Source: Dendrolimus kikuchii (Eukaryota; Arthropoda; Insecta; Lepidoptera; Lasiocampidae). From it: DNA of 64,000 nucleotides. Under the pieces are notes generated by a model, which was given only the letters and a program-made list of their open reading frames with translations, did not search any database and had not been told where the DNA came from. The DNA lies in NCBI GenBank assembly GCA_019925095.2, contig CM034402.1, forward strand, positions 8,257,501-8,321,500, given 5' to 3'. Positions 45,191 through 57,059 of the stretch are shown here, one piece after another (within the stretch, counting starts at the first letter, position 1; every line of letters starts with the position of its first letter). Both the position numbers and the translations under genes were made by a program.

Positions 45191-47418
45191 GCCATGGGAT
45201 AAATGAGTCAATTAGGAAAAAGTCTATAGAAGGTATGGGATATGGAATAGAGAGATGAGATAGAGGAAGTGGGATAAAAGGAGAGGAAGTGGGCCACCTG
45301 AACTCTCAATCATCACACGAAACACGATTAGCTGAAGGCTAACCGATATTCTGTAAGAGCGTGGTATCAGACCGATCGAGCCAACCCTAAAAACTGAAAT
45401 CGAGATAATAATTCGAGCATTCCTCTACCACGTTGAAAAAGATGACAAATAAATATCATTACCGTTTCATATAGACAACATACTATATATAAGTATATCA
45501 CCATGGTCGTTCGCTACTGACGTTAAAAGGTCACACGCCCGACGTACTTATATTCCTGTTGAAATTATAAGACAAGAATATTCAAAGTAAGAAGCTTAAC
45601 TTAATCTACTTGAAAGTGTTAACGATACAAGTTAATGAAGCTATTCTCAGTGTCTTCAACTTTAAGCATATCTACCCATACTACATTATAATGTACCTTC
45701 TGAGAAATTAAGCAATTTTAATTTGAAACTCGTCTCTTACGTTTCTCCAGTATGAAGACAGATAGGCATTTGGATGAAATAGCATTAAAAGTAAAGAAAA
45801 TAAATGTATGGTAACGTAAATTAATGTTCTGAGTGTCTTATTTTTTTCACTTTAGTATTAATGAAACGAAAGCGATGATGTTGGAAACAAATGGTTTATA
45901 GGTATATAATTTTCTTTATATATGCTAGTTGTAAGAGCAGATGATGGTAAATGGATTTGGCCGTTCAGCGGATAATGTCTACATTAATATATTAGGATAG
46001 AGATTCGTTTCAAAGCTTGCACATGTATAGCAAGGAGCGAACGTCACGTGCGGTGGACGTTTATCAAGCGACCAGTAATTGAACTACCGGGTGTAGAGCA
46101 GTGACGTGATAAAATTCCGACGATGGCGTTAATTCAAACTGAGATTCTTATCTTAAATTAGATACTATTTTCCAATGTAATATCTGTGGTAGTGTAGAAT
46201 ATATGATACCCATTTCAAGCGCTGAATTAAAGCTTCATTTCGTTCTACATAAAACGTTACGATGTTTGACTTAAAAGTATTACATTGGTAATTTCGTTTT
46301 TTTATGCACTGTCATTACATCGTAATTGTAACAATATATACATTAGATCTAAAAATTGCCTAAGCATTGCAAGCACTGATCTACCACGTCATAATAACTC
46401 ATTTCAATCTTATATACAGTATGAACGTATATCCGAAACTTATATATACAACAAGAACTCGTCCCTTTTAAAGTGGCTTAGATCTTTAATACAGCTCTGT
46501 GTTTAGGTTTATAATGCTAGTAGTACACCAGGCAAAGTGGCTGCGGCAGCATATTGAGCGACCAGTCTTAATAGCCAGTCTATTTTAGCGTTGTATTCGT
46601 TGTTACCGCCGGAAATTCAAGGTTGTTTAGTGTATAAGTTCCAATGAGCTAACATACATCGGAGTGGCTGGTCCAGCTCCTGATTGGCGCCGCCAGGTTG
46701 TCTATTGCGTGGTCTTCGTAAAGCCGTGTCCTCATCTACGAGTCGAGACTGTAACGAGCTCTAATTTGGACGTCGAAAATGATCTTCGCTCGTGAAGGAC
46801 TACGAAACGCCTTTGCCCGCGTATTCACATGTGAGTACGCGGCTTTATATGGACTGTAGTTAAAACTCACTGGGAGTTTGATGTCAGTAATTAGGTTTTC
46901 GTAATTCAGTAATTTGGTTAAAGCCATTCGCTTAATACGGACGTGCAATTATATTAATGTTGAAAATAATCGAATCAAAAATAATTTCGAAAACAACCTG
47001 CACGAATTGGAAACTTTTTAATTCGTTTAAGTTTAATTGAACGACAAACAGACAGTGTTTCAGTAATTAGCTTATTATTTCATTGATGTTATTTAGAATC
47101 AAATATCATTAGGCAAATATTAAGTGAATGTTATTTGATTTTTTAGAGGTTTCATAATTTACATAAGTAACTATATGTAGTTAACAGTTACATAGCATTT
47201 CGACGGGTTTCAATATTTTTTTTGGGTTAAAATCCAGATTTTAATTTTAAGTTTACTGGTCTATTTTATTTCTATTATTAACTAACTAACTACTGCTTCG
47301 CGTGTCGTAAAATCTGTTCTTAGCTGACCTCTACTTGCCGAAAGAAAATGCCAAATTACAAGTCTATAGGTATTATAGTTCTGAGATATCGTGATGAGTC
47401 ACTATATACCTGGATTTC

Positions 47419-47420
<2 letters not shown>
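45191..47420. other. 2.2 kb without recognised features
   Basis: Short purine-rich repeats (GGGATA, GAGATAGAGG) lie near 45235-45295. No gene is supported. Confidence 0.4.

Positions 47421-47482
<62 letters not shown>
47421..47482. repeat. (TA)n microsatellite
   Basis: About 30 TA units, followed by a short ATGTATATG variant stretch. Confidence 0.95.
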
Positions 47483-47488
<6 letters not shown>

Positions 47489-49075
47489 GTATATATTAAA
47501 ACATTGTCTATTTCATTCCAATATCTCGCCGCATTTCGAAGATATATAAATATGTTTAAGTTTCATACAAATAAAGTGGCGAATAAAACTAGTTTAACAT
47601 AAAAATATGATGTAAGTTAAAATTTAAGTAGTTTCCTAATAAAACCGCAGGAATAGTTGGCTGAAACTTGTCTTAATAAATGTTAATTAACAGGATTTTA
47701 ACCCAAAGTTTCAGTGGACTTATTTTAATTAAATATTCTCAACATCATTATCTTGTTCAGTTTTCAACGACGTTAAATTACATTTCTACAGCAATATCTA
47801 AATTGGTGTAATTTGTTGTTGATTTATTAACAACGTAAATTACGTTGTCTTTTTTTGTACAACAATTCTGTTTCTTTTGTCTATATATTATCATATTATA
47901 TTATCTGTTATCAATCTTTTAGGTAAGTATTTCATATTTAATGGGTGAAACAAACATGTTTTTAGCAATAACCAGTTGCTGAATATGTATTAAAAGTAAA
48001 ACTACAAGCTAATTGCGGACTATGTACCACATCGCTCTCACAGGGAAGCGTCGTCTCAGAAGGCTTGTTGCATTGCCACTCTGGATGGCAATGGTAATTT
48101 ACTGTGCGTTGTATAAACCACCCTAGTTCGGGTTTTTTTTTAATTTATTTATTGTCGCCATTCTCTGTCTCTGTGGGCAGCCTTTACTTAGTACTTATCA
48201 TATGCTTATGCTACATGATATTATTTCTTGTTGATTCTATTAATAAAATATTAGGTTCTTACGTATAACCTTGTATCTATATTGTTTCTACTTAGTGCAT
48301 CTACCTAAATATTGTTTCAACCCGAATGTTGAAATGGTTTTTATTCTTGTAGCTATTTAAAACTATACTTATTTTATAATTTAAAAGCGAAAGTTTTTTT
48401 AAAGGTTTCAATATTCGGAGAGTGTTTGATGGAACTGTTCAGTCTTATTTCGCTTATTGCATTCGTACAAACACCAATAATATTTATCTAAAATACGCAG
48501 TATAATTTTTAGTCCAGTGTTTGATACTTTCTACAACATTTAGATAAGTATACCAAAACTAAGACGGGCGAAGCCATGAGAACATTCTAATACAGATAAG
48601 TTACCAAACTAGGTATATTGAATTTAACTAAGTTTAATTACTTAGAAGGCTTGTATAATTTAATAAATATTTTTTCAACTGTTTAATTAGGTGTCAAGTA
48701 AACAATGACAGCAGAATTGGAGTGCGGTGCAAAGTGAGAGACTGGGGTGTCATGAAAATCAACTTATTGCGTATCCAGTGACAAACACTTTCCACATCCA
48801 ATTAACAACGACGAACAGGAATGGAAATTCTAGCTGTGCTGTATTAACCGTATTTGCTTTTCATGCTCCGATCCGGCTGTGTCCGATTGCGGTCAGTGTT
48901 GGTTTGTTATAGAGCTTAGAAAACTGGTTTTTGCTGTCCCATGGAGCTCTAATTTTGCCACATGTACTTAGAAACTAACTTCTAATTAGATTTGAATTTG
49001 ACCATTGTACTACGTATTATTATAATTGAAGAATTAATTTTGTACTTGTTTTGTTTATTAATTCTTTGCTTTTGT
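47483..49075. other. Unassigned AT-rich DNA
   Basis: Near 48000-48110 a less AT-rich patch (CGCTCTCACAGGGAAGCGTCG) may be an element scrap. Nothing else is supported. Confidence 0.4.
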
Positions 49076-49268
49076 CTGCGACTTCGCTCGTGTTAATGTT
49101 ATTCCATAGGAATTGTACATTGTTCTGGGATAAAAAGTAGCTTCTGTACTATTCCAGACTATGATCTATCTCTGTGCCAAATTTCATTCATATCCGTTCA
49201 GACGTTCTGACGGGGATTAACAACAAACAACTATCAAACCTTTTGCATTTATAATATTAGTAGTAGGG
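49076..49268 (+). repeat. Dispersed repeat Rpt-7
   Basis: Blocks GCGACTTCGCTCG, GGGATAAAAAGTAGCTTCTG, TATTCCAGACTATG, GTGCCAAATTTCATTCATATC, GTTCAGACGTTCTGACG and TTATAATATTAGTAGTAGG, in that order. I recognise this as a very common arthropod interspersed repeat, usually present as short copies. Its class is uncertain to me. Confidence 0.65.
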
Positions 49269-49554
49269 TGGCGCAAAAAAACCGACTATTTTTTGTTTTT
49301 GAGTCTCGTGTGAAAAAATGTTAGTTTTTGATGTTTTAAGAACTCCCGCCAAAAAACAGCTCAAAAAAAAAATTAAGAGGTTGCTCCAAATTTTTTAAGA
49401 TTTCAAAAATCGCCAAAAACCGATTTTTTTATTCAAATTTTTTTTCTCGTTACCTTATAATTGTATAGACCAAACGTAATAAGTTTCTGAAAGTTTCAGT
49501 TCAAAATTTGAATTTTAAAAGGTCGCTCATAATTTTTTTAATGTACAGTGCAGT
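49269..49554. other. Homopolymer-rich unassigned DNA
   Basis: Begins GGGTGGCGCAAAAAAACCG and is rich in A and T runs. It may be one end of a DNA transposon, but no inverted partner was found in the window. Confidence 0.3.
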
Positions 49555-49656
49555 GAAAATGCCCTACCACCTTACTGTGGGTTGTTAAGTCGCCTCTTAC
49601 GACAGGCCGCCCGGCCGCAGGAAATTGTATTCTTTCTCCGTTCCTACACGGATAAA
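49555..49656 (-). repeat. Rpt-1 SINE-like repeat, 5' end only (copy i)
   Basis: From AATGCCCTACCACCTTACTG to TTCCTACACGGATA. It carries only the outer third of the family, the part that copies f and h lack. Confidence 0.75.
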
Positions 49657-49689
49657 ACTGGTTATTATTAAATTATTATTAATTATTAT

Positions 49690-50282
49690 TAAACTGGTTT
49701 CTGGTTGATAGATTTAAATATCTCGGTCACTATGTTACCAAAGATCTCAAGGATCACGATGATATGGAGAGGGAACGCAGGGCGCTGGCGGTTCGATGCA
49801 ATCTGTTGGTTCGCCGCTTCGGACTGTAGTAATGAAGTAAAAATAAGCCTATTTAAAGCATACTGTCAGGTATTTTATACGTGCAGTTTGTGGACCAACA
49901 GTACGCAAAGAGCCGCCAACGCTTTGCGGGTCCAATACAATAATGGTTTTAGGATGTTGATGGGGCTGCCCAGGTTCTGTAGTGCATCAGGTATGTTCGC
50001 TGAAGCACGAGTTGACGATTATTACGCTGTTGTTAGGAAAAGAGCTGCCTCGTTGCTCTACAGGATTCGGGCCAGCTTTAACAACATCCTAAAAGTGCTG
50101 GCTGACAGATTTGATGTGCCCGCTCTCAATTGTTGTGCTGGCAAATGTAAAGCCACTACTATGATTGTTACAAAACTTTAGGCTATAAGTTCTACTAACA
50201 CTAATTTTAAGCATTTCTGTTCTATGTGATTTTACTAATCAAGATATGAATTGATTAGAAATAAAACGATTATTATTATTAT
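49690..50282 (+). pseudogene. Non-LTR reverse transcriptase C-terminus with (TTA)n tail
   Basis: The frame VDRFKYLGHYVTKDLKDHDD, MERERRALAVRCNLLVRRFG is followed by a one-base shift near 49825 into CSNEVKISLFKAYCQVFYTC, SLWTNSTQRAANALRVQYNN, LMGLPRFCSASGMFAEARVD and NILKVLADRFD. The F-K-Y-L-G opening and the LFxAYCQxxYxxSLW motif belong to the region just after the polymerase palm in a lepidopteran LINE group. A short 3' UTR ends AAATAAAACGATTATTATTA. It is 5'-truncated and frameshifted, so inactive. The clade is not certain. Confidence 0.75.
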
Positions 50283-50287
50283 CTTTC

Positions 50288-50832
50288 AAGACCACGGGCC
50301 ATAAAAATGGCCCGGACATTTGGAGGGCTTGCGTGGGGCCATGGAAAGGCCAACACGTAGAGGTCCTTTGACAAATTTAATGTAAATGTGGCGTGACACT
50401 GACCGGCGATTATCCCTGTCTACGTCATATAACAATGCACCCAAGGACAAGCCCCGGTGTTGAACTATTGTGGGAAATGAGGACAAAAAGTACCGGGCTA
50501 TTGGGTTAAACTGCTAGTGGTACTAGGGGTCTGGGAATATGGGGACTATGGCGTCTGCCCGTCGCAATGTTCAGGGAACATAGAAAAATGGGCAGACGGT
50601 GACTCGCCACTCCCTGCATAGGCCCCAAAAAATGCCATAAAGACAGGGGCAACATGGGTGTGAGTAGCTAAGGGGTGTAGAGAGGTGGGCTGCAGGTTCA
50701 CCGTAGCTACTTCTGATGTGATGCCATTTATCGCTTCCACCCCTGGAGCTTGAGTCTTAGCTCTAGCGATCTCCACTCCGTGCCGGCCGGTTAAGGCAAG
50801 CACGGAGGCGGGGGCCTTGCTTATTATTATAA
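50288..50832. repeat. GC-rich segment, probable unidentified retroelement piece
   Basis: It stands out from its surroundings by GC content and ends CGGGGGCCTTGCTTATTATTAT, which suggests a LINE 3' end with a (TTA)n tail on plus. An ORF on minus (50546-50803) has no domain I know. Confidence 0.4.
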
Positions 50833-51957
50833 ACGAATTAAAATAAATAATTTATAAAAAAGTTTGATTTAATAATTATTGTTACGAGTTGCAGGAATCA
50901 AATTAAAATGACGTTGAAATTATTATAGGCTTTATTAGAACTATAAAAACACGTATAACACAGGTACAAATATAACCGAACGCAACAAGTCCAAACGTAA
51001 TGCAGAAGATCGTAATTAAATAACACGCGCAAAGTCCGTCACTTACCTACTTACTTAGATTACTGAATGTACACAAGTCTTCCTTCGCTCGTGGTTCTCG
51101 CTCGACTACCTCGTCCCTCAATCGAGGTATTACTTTATACTGCACATGCAATATGTCTGCGCGGCAGCGTGAGCGAATTTCCTAAAATCAGTTTGTACTT
51201 TAAATCCGACACACCTGGCTAATGACTGCCATAAAAGATTACAATACACAATGGGCTGATTTCTAATCACAAAATTTAAACACAAAGTAAACAAAAGAAG
51301 TCCAAATGCCGAAAGGTAATAAAATGTGTTTCTACAGGTATACAGGTGTGAATTTGTCTTTGTCGGCGTCTAGGTCGCAATATTATTATATGTTATAGTT
51401 TAATTGCACATTGATTTCTTTTGGTATATTTATTCCAGTCAAATAAACTCTTTTATTATAGAATAATACAACTATTTTTCTTACTATTATTATATTTTCA
51501 TGGCATAGATGTATTATCAGTGTGTCGTATTACATCATTATAGATTTTATAAGCATATCTTTTTGTCGATGACAGGTTAAATTACACCGTACTTCTATCA
51601 CAAAGTTTGCATTCTTTATAACACGATGGATCATTGTCCGTGAACCTTAAGGCTGCCTTCTACGAAGTTTCGTAAATATTTGCGAGGGATAACCCGTTCT
51701 TTTGGCAGACTATTTATCAATGTCCGATGCAGAAACTAAACAAAAATACGAAAGAATGTTCTCACGAATGTAACTATATGAATATGTCAATAAACTTTGT
51801 GATATAAAATATGTGATAGGGACCGTTTGTCTATCTTATTGCTACTTTGATGTTTATAAATAAGAAACAAGTTTTAGGGTTCCGTAGCTATACATAATCG
51901 GAATTATTATATAAGATCTCATAGTTCTTTTTCCTGAATGCATAGTTTAAAAGTATG
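50833..51957. other. Unassigned AT-rich DNA
   Basis: No supported feature. Confidence 0.4.
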
Positions 51958-52600
51958 CTTTTTTTACCTTTGCCTGTAGGCAAACTGGCAAACGGGTCCA
52001 CTTGATGGCAATCTCTACCGTCGCCCATGGACATCTGCAACACTAAGGGGAGCCGACGTGTAGCCTACCTCGTTGAGATTTTAAATATCTGTTTACGCCC
52101 TTTTGAAGAGACCTATATTGTAGCGCTCTGGAGAAAGCGTGAGAGGGAGGAGTTCATTTCATAAATTGCTCACGTATGGCATAAAATAGCGAGCGCCACG
52201 TACAGTAGGTGACTAACAGGTGTCAAAGAAGTCGACGACGAAGAAGATGACTCGCCGACGAGCAGTGCGGTGGTAAAATGGCGACGTAGGCACCGAATCA
52301 AATAGCTCATCAGAACACTCCCCATTGTACAGACGGTAGAACACGCTTAGAGCGCCAACATCTCTTCTGAGAATTAAAGGTTTTAAACCGTCTGTAAGGT
52401 CGAGATCGTAAACAATCCCGACCACTCGGCGCTGCAAGGAGTCAAGTGGGATAGCAGCTGGTACTGAGGTGCCCCAACCCAGAGACGAGTGTAGTACTCC
52501 ACATGGGGATGGACTTGGGCTTTATATAATAAAAGTCTATATCTCGGTGTTACCGAGTACCGCTTAGCTCTGTTGAGCACCCCAAGCTTTTTTGAAATGA
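51958..52600 (-). pseudogene. CR1/Jockey-like LINE, 5'-truncated, with 3' tail shared with Rpt-1
   Basis: With frameshifts the minus strand reads KKLGVLNRAKRYSVTPRYRL, LLYKAQVHPHVEYYTRLW, GAPQYQL, then QRRVVGIVYDLDLTDGL, LRRDVGALSVFYRLYNGECS and ELFDSVP. Further on come FMPYVSNL, then PERYNIGLFKRA. This is the conserved end of a lepidopteran LINE polymerase. The 3' UTR follows (GTGTTGCAGATGTCCATGGG, CGGTAGAGATTGCCATCAAG, CCGTTTGCCAGTTTGCC) and ends in seven A. The last 65 bases are clearly related to the A-rich end of Rpt-1. Only about the last 170 codons remain. Confidence 0.78.
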
Positions 52601-53116
52601 TTTTGATTGATTGCTTGATTAAATTTGAATATTGATAAAGTTAAATATGTGATGTGATGATTATTTTTTCAATACGTGCAGGTAGGTGTATGAGTGAAAT
52701 CGTAATCAGGTGTGAAGTGAACCTGTGAAGTGCCGAATATCCAAAACAGACTTGGCTTAAAGGTCTAGAAACCAAGCCATGAAATATTATAAAAAAAAAA
52801 AGTAATCAGGTATTAAAAAATCACAACGATGCCTGTTACTGAATTATGTTTGGATTAAAAACTTAAAAAATCAATTTTGCCAAATTATAGAACAAATTGC
52901 TTAAGTGGTGTACCCAATTGGAATAGGACGTGGGTAGGCTTGTAAAACAGTGCATCTAACTGTATGAAGATAACGTGTTTATTATTTGTTATATATGTAT
53001 ATGTACGCTTATATTTTTATAGCTATGTATAATTAATGTGTTGTATGCTTAAATATTAATTATCTTCGTATTTTATTAAGTTTTGAAACGTTGTTTTAAT
53101 TATGTATACTAGACAC
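52601..53116. other. Unassigned AT-rich DNA
   Basis: Near 53083-53100, GAAACGTTGTTTTAATT is the inverted counterpart of the start of the next feature. Nothing else is recognised. Confidence 0.4.
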
Positions 53117-53240
53117 AATTAAAACAACGTTTCAACGGTTTTAAGCGCGGCATTTTATTTCGACTTTTCGGCCACTTTTCAATAGCTGTGGTCACGGAAG
53201 ACAAATATGTCAAGATTCAATGAGTAAAGTTATTATTATT
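53117..53240 (+). repeat. MITE-1-related end fragment
   Basis: AAAACAACGTTTCAACGG, TTTTAAGCGCGG, CTTTTCGGCCACTTTTCAAT and GGTCACGGAAGACAAA match the left arm and adjacent centre of MITE-1. Confidence 0.65.
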
Positions 53241-54365
53241 TAATTATGTGTACCAATCGCGATAACTTGAGAAATACTACGTTAAAACTGTAGATTTATG
53301 ATTCAGCTACCATCATTTATTGTTAATATAGGTTTCATCATTATAGACCTCGTAATAAGGACGGAACGAATTTCCGGCAAAATATAGTACCCGGTCTAGT
53401 TACACAGATATTCGTTTATTACCTAGTTTAAAGCTAAACCTGAATTGCTAAATAACACGTGAACGGAAAGTTAGTTCAGTACGTAATAAGGCAAGCTGTT
53501 ACGACTTAACCAAGTCAATTTTCCTAACAATCTTCGTTAGTATGCAGATTAGCTGAGAAAATCTTAGCTACTTATATAGTTCTAATATAAATATTTCTAA
53601 TACTTTAATTTAAAATTCAGGAGTGTCGATGGAATAAGTATAAACGCAAATATTTTATTGTAAATAATATAATTATTTGCATACATTTTTTTGATCAAAT
53701 GTTCCCACTTAAAATTGGAAAGATATCACTATTTTACTTACGAAAATAAATAATTACTAAAAGGCACAGTCAAAATATTTTTTTGAGTTACAACATTAGG
53801 CTCACGGTTATAGTCAAAAGCGATCTTTTTCTGGCAACGTTAGATACGTAAATTCTTTGATAACCTGGCGATTTAGGTAGTGCAAAACATGAAATATAAT
53901 CTAAACAAATTTCAAGTACATACTTGAACCAATTTATATATTAAATATATATACCTATGTACATGATATTAATGCCGCAATAAATCATATTTATACTAAT
54001 ATATAAATACAAAAATAAGTTAGTTTGTTACTTCTCAGAATAAAATAAAATCAAATTTATTTGTTAACTAAACGGCTGAACGGATCTTATAGAGCGGAAA
54101 TAAATTTTTCAAGGATAGATATATTGTACCTTCGGGAACGACAGAGCTTACCTTTTGTCTCAAGAAATAATCTTGAATGTAGTGGAGTACGAGATAAAAT
54201 TTGCTTGATTTGATTACTCGACTACTTGATAACTTAAAAAGCACAAAACTAAAAAGACACGACGATGTTCATTGACGTTGAATGATTCAATATGGCATGT
54301 TATGGATCACTTTTGTTGATACATCCAAATTGAAAGACAGAAGTGACCCGTTTACTATGTGCTTT
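53241..54365. other. Unassigned AT-rich DNA
   Basis: No supported feature. Confidence 0.4.
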
Positions 54366-54625
54366 AGACGTTGTCCTGCCCTTAAAAATAAAAATCTAGA
54401 ACCCGATTGCAGCGACATTTACCGGGACCAATAGTTAATTTAAACAATTCTCGAATCCACTTTAATAAAAACAAAAATCATCAAAATAGGTCCCACCGTT
54501 TAGGAAGACTGGAACCCGATTGCAGCGCAGCGCTATCTACCTGGTTCAAATTTGAATCTATACCATCCTGGGACCTACTTGAACACACACAAAAATAATT
54601 TCACCTAAATATTGGAACCCGATTA
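54366..54625 (+). repeat. Dispersed repeat Rpt-5, two imperfect units
   Basis: The blocks CTAGAACCCGATTGCAGCG and GGAACCCGATTGCAGCGC begin two successive units, each followed by the CCATCC...GACC and CAAAAA series. A third partial start (GGAACCCGATTACAGC) follows. Confidence 0.65.
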
Positions 54626-55025
54626 CAGCTAAATTAATTATTTTACATGTATTTTATCAATAAACTAACTCCGACCGAAGCATCTGTTTTAAACGATATT
54701 CAGTTTGTTTACAGTTTGTGTTTGACGATATTTTCAACACGCATTCTGTCAATTCTATGTCAAACGTCATGAGGTTACATTAAAAAAAGGTTATATTGTC
54801 CAAAGCGCAAAGGTTAGATAAGAAATAAATTTATATGGTGGTAAAGAAAGTATTCTTCAATTCTGTAATTTTCCGCGCAATTTTCTTAATTTTTTCTTTC
54901 ATAAGAACCTTCTACTGACAATAACAAACACAACAAAAAAGAATTAGCGAAATCGGTTCAGCCGTTCTGACGCGTGATGGAGTGACCAAGGAAAATAGGG
55001 ATTCATTTTTATATATAAGAAAATG
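54626..55025. repeat. AT-rich DNA ending in a common insect repeat tail
   Basis: Bases 54945-55025 contain GCGAAATCGGTTCAGCCGTT, GATGGAGTGACC and GGATTCATTTTTATATATAA, a tail often seen in insect repeats. The rest of the span is unassigned. Confidence 0.45.
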
Positions 55026-55919
55026 GATGAGTATGGTAACCCAACGAGGTAACGTAACCACCCTTCTACGTACCTTACTTATAGAAGACAGAGACCTAGG
55101 CTCAGTATTCTACTTATAGCCTTAATCAATTATAGGGATGTATACAACTAATATTTATGAATTAAGTTGAGTAAGGTTAAATTTTCTTCTATATTAGGTT
55201 ATAACTATATACAATTTTATTCTCTTTACCTGTAAGTTGTAATAATAATACAACACTGTTTAAAAAAAAATTAAAGTAAATATTGCTGGCACATAAATAA
55301 TATTGACAGCATTTTTATTATTAAGTTAAAGAGCTATGTAGAAAGTAACCTATTGAATTACTAACTGGGATAAATGCGCGGCTCAAAACTTTAAAGTGTC
55401 TATTCAATAAATATAGACCTGAAAGCTTTCAGACGAAATTGTTTTAGGAATTTTAGTATTGTTAACAACTAATTACAGACAGCAATAAACTACTGATTTA
55501 AACCGAAAGTAAAGATTATCAATTTAATGTTTCTTAGTATTGCCTAACTTGTGTGGTACCGAATGTAACTTTTCTATCGCTTTTTGCTGCGATATTATTT
55601 GAAACATATTTCTACATCATGTCTGCTAAAAATTAAAAAGAAAGTTGGAAAAAGATTTAATTCAGCTTATTTCGTCTAAAATAATTACGTTTTTAACTTT
55701 AAAAAGTAAGATAAAATTTATCAGTAAGTAGAACTGAATTGTAAAAAAGTATTTTAGATTTATTAGTTAAGCTTATTACAGTATTTATTTATTTACAAAG
55801 GTTTTACATTTTTTATAAATATCTAAAGACATTTTTTTTATAAACAAAATATATAGAAAATATTTTTTGTTTTATAAAAATACATCACAATAAATTAATT
55901 AATAATAAAAATACAAAAT
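55026..55919. other. Unassigned AT-rich DNA
   Basis: No supported feature. Confidence 0.4.
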
Positions 55920-56075
55920 CTTGTAGTCCGCCGGCAGGGGGGCCTAGGTTCGAACTACCAGTGATTAGGGCTCCAGAGATCTCTTCATAATTCATGCCGT
56001 GTCCACGAGTGCTGCCTCCTGTATGTAATCATTAGATTACTGTTACTGATTGTAATACTTACCTAAAAAAAACCT
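55920..56075 (+). repeat. Possible tRNA-derived SINE, 5'-truncated
   Basis: AGGTTCGAACTA resembles a polymerase III B box. It is followed by a GC-richer body (GTGTCCACGAGTGCTGCCTCC, GTAATCATTAGATTAC) and an A-run near 56066-56073. No A box or clear target duplication. Confidence 0.4.
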
Positions 56076-56164
56076 AAAATTTGATTTAAATTTACAAATT
56101 ATCATAGTATTTTATGTATAAAATATTTTATATACAATTTTATAAACATGTTAATTATTATGAA

Positions 56165-56560
56165 CTAGCTGACCCGACGAACTACGTGCCGCCTATTTTC
56201 TGAATTCCTAAAAGACTTTGTTCCATGATACAAAAACAAAATCACCATAATCGGTCTAGGTGATGAGGAGGATTCTAGAACCCGATCTCAGCGCCACCTA
56301 CCAGTTCTAACTGTGAATCTAAGCCATCCGGGAACCCACTCTATGACACAAAAACAAAATCACCAAAATCGGTCCCCGTGATTAGGAGGATTCTAGAACC
56401 CGATCTCAGTGCCACCTACCAGTTCCAATTGTGGCTATAAACCATCCCGGGACCCACTCAAACACACACAAAATTTCATCAAAATCGGATGTATAGTTTA
56501 CGATTCTATAAAGGACATACAGACAGAAATTCATTTGTATATATCAAGATGTAAATATGT
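56165..56560 (+). repeat. Dispersed repeat Rpt-5, tandem units
   Basis: Begins GAACTAGCTGACCCGACGAAC, a common start of this repeat type. Two units of about 117 bp follow, each with CAAAAACAAAATCACC, GGAGGATTCTAGAACCCGATC, GCCACCTACCAGTTC and CATCC.GGGA..CCCACTC. The last unit continues to TTTCATCAAAATCGG. Confidence 0.7.
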
Positions 56561-56610
56561 AATTAGTTTGTTAGAATTTAACTACCTATGATGTAATATG
56601 ATAACTTTTG

Positions 56611-56621
56611 TTTTCAATATA
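56611..56621. repeat. Target-site duplication, left, of RTE copy D
   Basis: TTTTCAATATA directly outside the (CATA)n tail, repeated exactly at 57049-57059. Confidence 0.9.
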
Positions 56622-57048
56622 CATACATACATACATAACTTCACGCCAGTTCCCTTGCGGGGTAGGCACGAACAATAGAGCGCCATTTAGGTTTATTCTT
56701 ACACACCTCACTTGCTTCTTTGACATTCATAACTCTTGTCATGCACGCTCGTCTGTTCTTAAGGCTCCTGACATCACCTTCTGCTAGTACACGATCAATT
56801 TGATCATGGAAGGTGTGTCGTGGCCTTCCACCGACTTCTGCATCCATCCACTTTTGCTTTGTATATCTATCAATCAATAATCATTTATTTGCTCAATCTG
56901 TTTAGTCATTCTTTCATCATGCATTCTTTCCACATGCCCGAACCACCGGAGCATTCCTTTCCTTACCTTCACCGCGACACTCTCTTTGAAACCAACTCTC
57001 TTTTTTACTTCGGTATTACGAACGCGGTCCGCGAGCGTCACTCCGCAG
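56622..57048 (-). mobile_element. RTE-like element, copy D, 5'-truncated
   Basis: 427 bp with the family tail, the ARELA stop and about 130 codons of the C-terminal region. The reading frame is broken by an extra base near 56830 and by a 31-bp insertion at about 56869-56899 (AATCAATAATCATTTATTTG) that repeats ATCT at its edges. An exact 11-bp target duplication flanks it. Confidence 0.9.
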
Positions 57049-57059
57049 TTTTCAATATA
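57049..57059. repeat. Target-site duplication, right, of RTE copy D
   Basis: Exact second copy of TTTTCAATATA. Confidence 0.9.
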
